DNA of 64,000 nt, from NCBI GenBank assembly GCA_007751255.1, contig CP036296.1, forward strand, positions 2,666,001 to 2,730,000, in the 5' to 3' direction. Origin of the DNA: Engelhardtia mirabilis. Its GTDB lineage: Bacteria; Planctomycetota; UBA1135; GCA-002686595. The translations under genes and the position numbers were made by a program. Below the pieces are notes generated by a model that saw only the letters and a list, made by a program, of their open reading frames with translations, made no database searches and was not told the DNA's origin. Shown piece after piece: positions 59,368 to 64,000 of the stretch (position 1 is the first letter of the stretch; each line of letters opens with the position of its first letter).

Positions 59368-61073
59368 GCGGACGGTTCCGGGGTGTTGTTGTCGCTGGAC
59401 GCCTGCACCGCGGCGCCCCGGCGCTCGCGGCCTCGAGCCCACAGCAAGCTCATCGAGACCACGATCGCCAGGGGCGCCACGTGCAGGATCAAGCGACCCG
59501 GAATGGTCGTGGTGTAGAGGTGAGCCAGGTCCCAGGGCGTGACCAAGAGGATCACGGCGTACATCGCGAACGTCGCGACGACGAGGATCAGCAGCGGGAG
59601 CATCGGATGACGCATCAGTGCCAGGGGACGGCGAATCGTCCACCAGCCGGCCGCGGCGCCGAAGACCACCCACAAGAGGTCCCAGCGCAGCACGTGGCCG
59701 AGCGAGGTCGCGAAGCCGAGCAGCACGACCGGCAGCCGAGCCAGGGCCCCGGCCAGATCGGTGGGGGTGTTGTTGGTCACGCCTGCGCCCGGCGGAGGCT
59801 CACCCAGTCCCGCCAGCGCGGCCAGGGCGCGGGGGTAGTCCTCGTCGATCGACGGGATCTGGCCCCGGATCGCCAGCCACGGCGCGATCAACAGGGCGCA
59901 AGTGAAGCCCGACACGACCAGGGCGACCAGCGGTCGAGTGTGCGCGGCGTCGGCGCTGGAGCGCACGATGCGTCGCCAGGGGATTGCGGCGCCGAAGATC
60001 GCGAAGGTCACCGCGGCCAGGGCCAGGCCTTCGTTCTTGACCAGCGCGGCGCCGCCCAGGCACAGGCCGGCCAACACGGAGTCGGCGCGGTCCGAGTCCA
60101 GCCCGCTGCCCGGGGAGCGTCGCAACAGGAGCACCGCGCCGGCCGCGAGGAGCACCGCCAGGGGCAGGTCGCCGGCCCCGTCGAGGGTCCAGCCGTCGGG
60201 CATGCGCCAGCCGGGCGTACCGACGTCGTCCCAGACCAACAGGCCGGCCGCGGAGCGCAGGAGCTCCAGCGGCACGACGGTCAAGGACTCGACGAACTGC
60301 GACTCGGCCACGCCGGCGTCGGTCGACCAGGACACGTAGTTGTAGGGCAGCCGCGAGTAGTAGAGCAGCGGCAGGGAGGCCAGCATCAACACGCCGTACA
60401 GGGCCGGCGAACGGCCGCGCGGTCGCAGCACGCTCCACAGCACCGCCGCGCCGATCAGGACGTACAGGCCCATCAGGCTGCGCGTCGCATCCTCGTCGAA
60501 GTGCCCGCCGACGGTGGCCACGGCCGCGTGCAGCGCGGGAATCCCCGGCGGGTAGTTGGGGTGCGTGATCGGTCGGCCGACGGAGCGGTGCGCTTCCAGC
60601 TCGGGCGGAATCACCATCCACGATTCGGTGCCGAAGCCCTCCTCGTGAACCAACTTGCCCTTGTAGGCGAAGTGGAACACCGGATCGAACAGGTGCATGG
60701 GCAGGGTCGACGTGTACACCTGCGCGAAGCCCAGGAAGAAGAGGCAGCCGGCGGCGAGACCGATCTGGGTCGGGCGCCAGGGCTCGCGCGGCAGGGGCGC
60801 ACCGCCGCGCCGCAAGCTCGCTAGCCCGGGCAGGCCGACCAGTCCGAGCCCGATCACCAACCAACGCCCCGCTCCATTGGAGAGGGGACCACCGACGGCG
60901 ACGATCGCGGTCCACAGGGCGGGCACGATCGACAGACCGAGCGCCAGTCCGAGGCCGAGGCGTTCCACGCGGGAGCGCGGGCGCCCGCCCCAGAGTCGCT
61001 CGATCAGGGCCAGGACGCCCAGGCCGAAGGACCACAGGGCGAAGCCGACCAGCAGGGAGGCGGGAGTGATCAC
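59364..61073 (-). CDS. Membrane glycosyltransferase-like protein (GT-C type)
   Basis: A 569-residue protein with about twelve helices. The first large extracytoplasmic loop carries 'TLPMHLFDPVFHFAYKGKLV' and 'GRPITHPNYPPGIPALHAAV', with acidic and His residues in the position expected for a GT-C catalytic loop, and 'VLWSVLRPRGRSPALYGVLM' follows. I cannot assign the donor or acceptor. It is coupled on both sides by 4-base overlaps: its start with the stop of the 243-residue gene, its stop with the start of the ligase-like gene. This points to one pathway of envelope glycan assembly. Confidence 0.8.
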   Translation of the reverse strand: MITPASLLVGFALWSFGLGVLALIERLWGGRPRSRVERLGLGLALGLSIVPALWTAIVAVGGPLSNGAGRWLVIGLGLVGLPGLASLRRGGAPLPREPWRPTQIGLAAGCLFFLGFAQVYTSTLPMHLFDPVFHFAYKGKLVHEEGFGTESWMVIPPELEAHRSVGRPITHPNYPPGIPALHAAVATVGGHFDEDATRSLMGLYVLIGAAVLWSVLRPRGRSPALYGVLMLASLPLLYYSRLPYNYVSWSTDAGVAESQFVESLTVVPLELLRSAAGLLVWDDVGTPGWRMPDGWTLDGAGDLPLAVLLAAGAVLLLRRSPGSGLDSDRADSVLAGLCLGGAALVKNEGLALAAVTFAIFGAAIPWRRIVRSSADAAHTRPLVALVVSGFTCALLIAPWLAIRGQIPSIDEDYPRALAALAGLGEPPPGAGVTNNTPTDLAGALARLPVVLLGFATSLGHVLRWDLLWVVFGAAAGWWTIRRPLALMRHPMLPLLILVVATFAMYAVILLVTPWDLAHLYTTTIPGRLILHVAPLAIVVSMSLLWARGRERRGAAVQASSDNNTPEPSA

Positions 61074-61801
61074 GCGCCACCCCCTTCATCTTCCAGGGCT
61101 TCGGCGGCGGCCTCGGCGTCGAGCTCGGCCTGGGTCGGACCAGAGCCGATGCGCGGCGCCAACTCGATCGGCACCCACTCGCCATCGACGCGCTGGGCGA
61201 GGTCGACGCGGTCGATCAGGAAGCGCTTGGTGACCGGGTAGCGCAGTCGGTACTCGATCCCGAGGGCGTCGATCGCGGCCTCATCCCGTGCGACCAGGGA
61301 CTCGCCGTCCTCGCCCTCGAGTTCGAGGAAGTGGTAGTCGAGCCAGCGCGGGTAGTCGACCAGCGTGCCGCTGGCCAGCTCGGGTTGTCGCACGTACACG
61401 CGGGCCGGGTAGGCGTAGTGGTTCAGGTACAGGAACCAGCGTGCCTGGCCGGTGTACTGCCAAATGCTGCGGCCGTCCGGCGTGATCTGGGGCTTGGGCT
61501 CCACGAGCACCTTGGAGCCCCGGGGCAGGGTGCGGGCCAGCCGCTCGTTGAACTCGAGGAAAGTGCGCTTGAAGAAGGGCACGCCGAGCAAGGTCGCGCG
61601 TTGCTCGTCGATGTCCTTGCCGGCTCGCACGCGCAGGTACCCCTGGGTGTAGTGCACCGCGAAACCCGCTGTGAAGACGGCCATCAGGGCGCTGACGCCG
61701 ACCAGCACGGCGAAGAAGCGCCCCGGCGGATCGGCCAAGGGCGGCGCGATGTGCGGGTCGGTCTCCGCTCTCGCCGCAGGTCCTGAAGTCGCGCCGATCA
61801 C
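61070..61801 (-). CDS. Single-pass membrane protein of the glycan operon
   Basis: A 243-residue protein with one helix near the N-terminus ('FFAVLVGVSALMAVFTAGFA') and an extracytoplasmic domain: 'PRGSKVLVEPKPQITPDGRS', 'YTGQARWFLYLNHYAYPARV', 'YVRQPELASGTLVDYPRWLD', 'EDGESLVARDEAAIDALGIE'. The acidic C-terminus is Glu/Ala-rich. The theme of a release-style 'WFLYLNHYAYPARVYVRQP' also occurs in proteins encoded beside GT-C transferases, but I do not know the family's function. It is coupled by ATGA overlaps to the sulfatase-like gene upstream and the glycosyltransferase-like gene downstream. Confidence 0.72.
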   Translation of the reverse strand: MIGATSGPAARAETDPHIAPPLADPPGRFFAVLVGVSALMAVFTAGFAVHYTQGYLRVRAGKDIDEQRATLLGVPFFKRTFLEFNERLARTLPRGSKVLVEPKPQITPDGRSIWQYTGQARWFLYLNHYAYPARVYVRQPELASGTLVDYPRWLDYHFLELEGEDGESLVARDEAAIDALGIEYRLRYPVTKRFLIDRVDLAQRVDGEWVPIELAPRIGSGPTQAELDAEAAAEALEDEGGGA

Positions 61802-63387
61802 TGCTCACCTCCCTCGTCCGGTCCACCGTCGCCGTCGTCCACCAGGTAGCCCGCGGCGATCAACTGCTCGCGCAGCGCGCTCGGCAACTCGCCCGGCGAG
61901 GCGCCGGCGCGCAGCGCGGCCAGGGCGTCGAGCTCGCTCCACAGGGTCTCGGCGCGTGCGAAGCGCGGGTCGGCCTCGCGCTCGGCCTGGGGCGGCACGA
62001 GGAAGCGACGCTCGCTCGGGTCGCGCCCGAGGTCGAAGAGGCCCGGCTTCAGCCCCGGCCCGGGTCGCAGGACCTTCCAGCCAGGTCCGCGCACACCGCG
62101 CACATCGAGGGACAGGGGCCGCACGGTCAGCTCCAAGGGCAGCGGGCGTTCCACCTGCGCGCCACCTTCGATCGCGGGGCGCAGGCTGTGCCCGAAGACG
62201 CCGCTGCCGAAGTCGACAAGACGCGCGTAGTCGGCGATCGTCGGCGCCACGTCGACCAGGCCCACCAGCGGCGCGATCGTGCGTCCGGCCGGGATCGTGC
62301 CGGGCAGTCGCAACAGCAGCGGCACCCGCAGAACCTCGTCGTACAGCCCGTTCTTGTGGCCGAAATTCTGGTGATCGAGGAACTCCTCGCCGTGGTCGGA
62401 GGTGACCACCACCAGTGAGTCGTCGAGCCGACCGCGCGCCTCGAGGGCAGCGAGCATGCGACCGATGTTGTCGTCCGTGTAGCGGATCTCGGCGTCGTAC
62501 AGGGAGATCAGTCGCGCCAGGTCGCGGTCGTCGAGGGGCTCCTTGTCGACCAGGAAGCGCCGTCCGTAGTCCTTGAAGTCCTGACCGTCGATCGGACCGT
62601 CGTAGCGCTCGGCGCCGGGAAAGAAGATGTCGAAGGCGCGCGGCGCGTTGTAGTCGTAGTGCACGTCCCACATGTGCACGAAGGCGAAGTAGCGCTCGTC
62701 GTCGCCGATCTCCGCCAGGCGCCGCTCGAAGGCACCGACTACGGCCGGCCCGGTGACGCCGTGGTGGGAGCGCTCGTGCAGGCTGCGGACGTCGCCCCAG
62801 GCTTCGCTGCCGGGCGCAACGCCGTCGACGCCGAACATGCCGTCGGCGTCGGCCACCGCGACACTCGAACAGTCGTCGTAGGTCTCGAATCCGCGGCCGA
62901 AGCCGAACCAGGGGTGCAGGTTGGGTCCGGACCAGATGCCGAAGGTCCGCCAGCCCTCGTCGGCGAAGGCTTCGGCCAAGAGTTGGTGCTCAGGGCTCAG
63001 CCGATCGGGCAGGTCGCGCACCCCGTGCACCTCGTCAGGCTGGCCCGTGAGCAGGGCCAGGTGGGACGGCAGGGTCCAACTGGTGGTCGAAACGACCTGT
63101 TCGAAGCGCGTGCCCTGGTCGGCCAGCAGCCGGTCGATGTTGGGCGTGGTCGCTTCCGCAGGTGCCGTGCTGCTGCGGTAGCCGTAGGACGAGAGGTGGT
63201 CCGCGCGCAGGCTGTCGATGCTGATCAACAGGACCCCCCGCGGCCCGCTCTCAGGGCCACCGCCACAGCCCGTCGCCAGGCCGGCCAGGATCGCGAGGGC
63301 GGCCGCCCCGCTGTGGGGGCCCGCGACCGGTCGTCGATCGGCGGGTTGGATCGCCGCGGGTCGCGATCGTTGGTCGAAGCTGGGCAT
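61798..63387 (-). CDS. Sulfatase / alkaline-phosphatase-superfamily lipoprotein
   Basis: A 529-residue protein with a lipoprotein signal ('ALAILAGLATGCGGG'). The fold is clear from 'GVLLISIDSLRADHLSSYGY', 'TPNIDRLLADQGTRFEQVVS', 'TSDHGEEFLDHQNFGHKNGL' (second metal site: DHG, H-K-N-G-L-Y-D-E) and 'RVPLLLRLPG'. At the nucleophile position it has 'STTSWTLPSHLALLTG', not the C/S-x-P-x-R motif needed for formylglycine, so it is not a classical sulfatase; Thr or Ser would be the nucleophile, as in phosphoglycerol or phosphoethanolamine transferases and phosphodiesterases. It heads the leftward four-gene operon, which supports a role in modifying envelope glycans. Divergent from the M1 peptidase gene. 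Confidence 0.88.
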   Translation of the reverse strand: MPSFDQRSRPAAIQPADRRPVAGPHSGAAALAILAGLATGCGGGPESGPRGVLLISIDSLRADHLSSYGYRSSTAPAEATTPNIDRLLADQGTRFEQVVSTTSWTLPSHLALLTGQPDEVHGVRDLPDRLSPEHQLLAEAFADEGWRTFGIWSGPNLHPWFGFGRGFETYDDCSSVAVADADGMFGVDGVAPGSEAWGDVRSLHERSHHGVTGPAVVGAFERRLAEIGDDERYFAFVHMWDVHYDYNAPRAFDIFFPGAERYDGPIDGQDFKDYGRRFLVDKEPLDDRDLARLISLYDAEIRYTDDNIGRMLAALEARGRLDDSLVVVTSDHGEEFLDHQNFGHKNGLYDEVLRVPLLLRLPGTIPAGRTIAPLVGLVDVAPTIADYARLVDFGSGVFGHSLRPAIEGGAQVERPLPLELTVRPLSLDVRGVRGPGWKVLRPGPGLKPGLFDLGRDPSERRFLVPPQAEREADPRFARAETLWSELDALAALRAGASPGELPSALREQLIAAGYLVDDGDGGPDEGGEQ

Positions 63388-63563
63388 CTGGGGTGAGGGG
63401 CGGTGGGAGGGCCGGGCCAGCTCCGAATCGGGTCCGCGACAGGCGCAACCGTAGGTGGACCCCCCAGGGGCGGTCAAGCCGACCGATCGGTGCGACGGAG
63501 CGCTGCGGAGTCGGCTCCGGGGGCGCGGACTCGTTAGGATGCGCCGCCCGCTCTACAAGCTCC

Positions 63564-64000
63564 ATGATCTCGTTCCCGCAGCTCCCGTCGGCCGTCGCGC
63601 CGGTCCTCCTCCTCGTCGCATCCACGCTCCTGGGCGGCTGCCGGTCAGCGACCGTCGACGGGCGCCCCGAGGGTGCCTCCGAGCCGGCTCCCGAAGCGCC
63701 GCCCGTGGCGTTGGAGCACGTCTCCCTGGCGCTCTCCGTGGATCCCGAGGCTCGGGTCATCCACGGCCTCGCCGACCTTCGGGTGCGGGCCGACGCGCCG
63801 CGGGTGGAGTGGTTGCCCCTGCGCCTGGAGCGCCTCGCGGTCGAATCGGTGACCGACGCCGCGGGCGCCGAGCTGCCCTTCAGCCACCAGGACGGCGAGC
63901 TGGCGATCATGCTCGGCGGTCCGCTGCTCGAGGGCGAGACGATCGAGGTCCAGGTTGCCTACAGCGGCCGCCCCGAGCGCGGCCTGGCCTTCGTCGACGA
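63564..64000 (+). CDS. M1-family peptidase-like lipoprotein, N-terminal part (runs off window)
   Basis: The frame from the ATG at 63564 is open to the window edge (145 residues). A lipoprotein signal ('APVLLLVASTLLGGCRS') precedes 'EHVSLALSVDPEARVIHGLA', 'DLRVRADAPRVEWLPLRLER', 'LPFSHQDGELAIMLGGPLLE' and 'TIEVQVAYSGRPERGLAFVD', the N-terminal beta-saddle domain of M1 aminopeptidases, in which the 'Y-S-G-x-P-x-x-G' stretch is typical. The catalytic HExxH domain lies outside the window, so activity cannot be judged. Confidence 0.72.
   Translation, partial: MISFPQLPSAVAPVLLLVASTLLGGCRSATVDGRPEGASEPAPEAPPVALEHVSLALSVDPEARVIHGLADLRVRADAPRVEWLPLRLERLAVESVTDAAGAELPFSHQDGELAIMLGGPLLEGETIEVQVAYSGRPERGLAFVD

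Overview
The window is GC-rich, densely coded chromosomal DNA. The gene content points to a planctomycete-like bacterium, as an inference from style because no rRNA or other phylogenetic marker is present. The signs are large secreted FG-GAP/VCBS and PQQ-type propeller proteins, EF-hand proteins, a recurring C-terminal module on secreted proteins, many haem-c and lipoprotein genes, DUF2723-type membrane proteins and few Shine-Dalgarno sites.

Layout. 1-12 kb: the end of an HrpB helicase, a secreted propeller protein, a type IV toxin-antitoxin pair (AbiEi/AbiEii) with an operator-like dyad, a metallophosphoesterase, a YgfZ-like folate-binding protein, and an ECF sigma / anti-sigma / membrane protein operon. 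12-16 kb: a cytochrome c lipoprotein followed by haem A biosynthesis (ctaA, ctaB) and a DUF420 protein. 16-22 kb is an eroded stretch: tandem repeats, a truncated propeller gene ending under a NUDIX gene, a multi-TM protein, a small coiled-coil gene with a hairpin-rich leader, hpt, and two copies of a CTAG-bounded inverted repeat, one forming a 167-bp MITE-like element. 22-27.5 kb: an RluD-type pseudouridine synthase translationally coupled to TruD, whose C-terminus carries about 600 residues of Gly/Ser/Tyr/Arg low-complexity sequence, then mtnP. 27.5-43.4 kb: an M28 peptidase, an EF-hand protein, a Lon-like protease without the N-terminal LAN domain, a DegT aminotransferase, an AGCS symporter, a VCBS/CRTAC-like protein, a secreted HExxH peptidase and a very long carboxypeptidase-regulatory-like protein.

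43.8-48 kb holds a small secreted protein and a compact five-gene periplasmic redox operon (di-haem MauG-type peroxidase, cupredoxin-like lipoprotein, membrane-anchored CHACH protein, two small exported proteins). 48-64 kb contains a DUF2723-like protein, the gene described below, an aldehyde dehydrogenase, an FG-GAP protein, a four-gene coupled envelope/glycan operon read leftwards, and the start of an M1-type peptidase.

The most notable discovery is at 51045-52037. A thioredoxin-fold gene is interrupted by one in-frame TGA exactly where the first Cys of W-C-G-P-C should be (W-TGA-G-P-C), and downstream RNA can fold as a bacterial SECIS-like hairpin. I read it as one 330-residue selenoprotein rather than two fragments. 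A paralogue at 53727-54725 aligns without gaps at the active site but has Glu and Ser in place of Sec and Cys, so it looks redox-dead. The TruD fusion to a long RGG/GYSGGG-type disordered tail is the second unusual finding.
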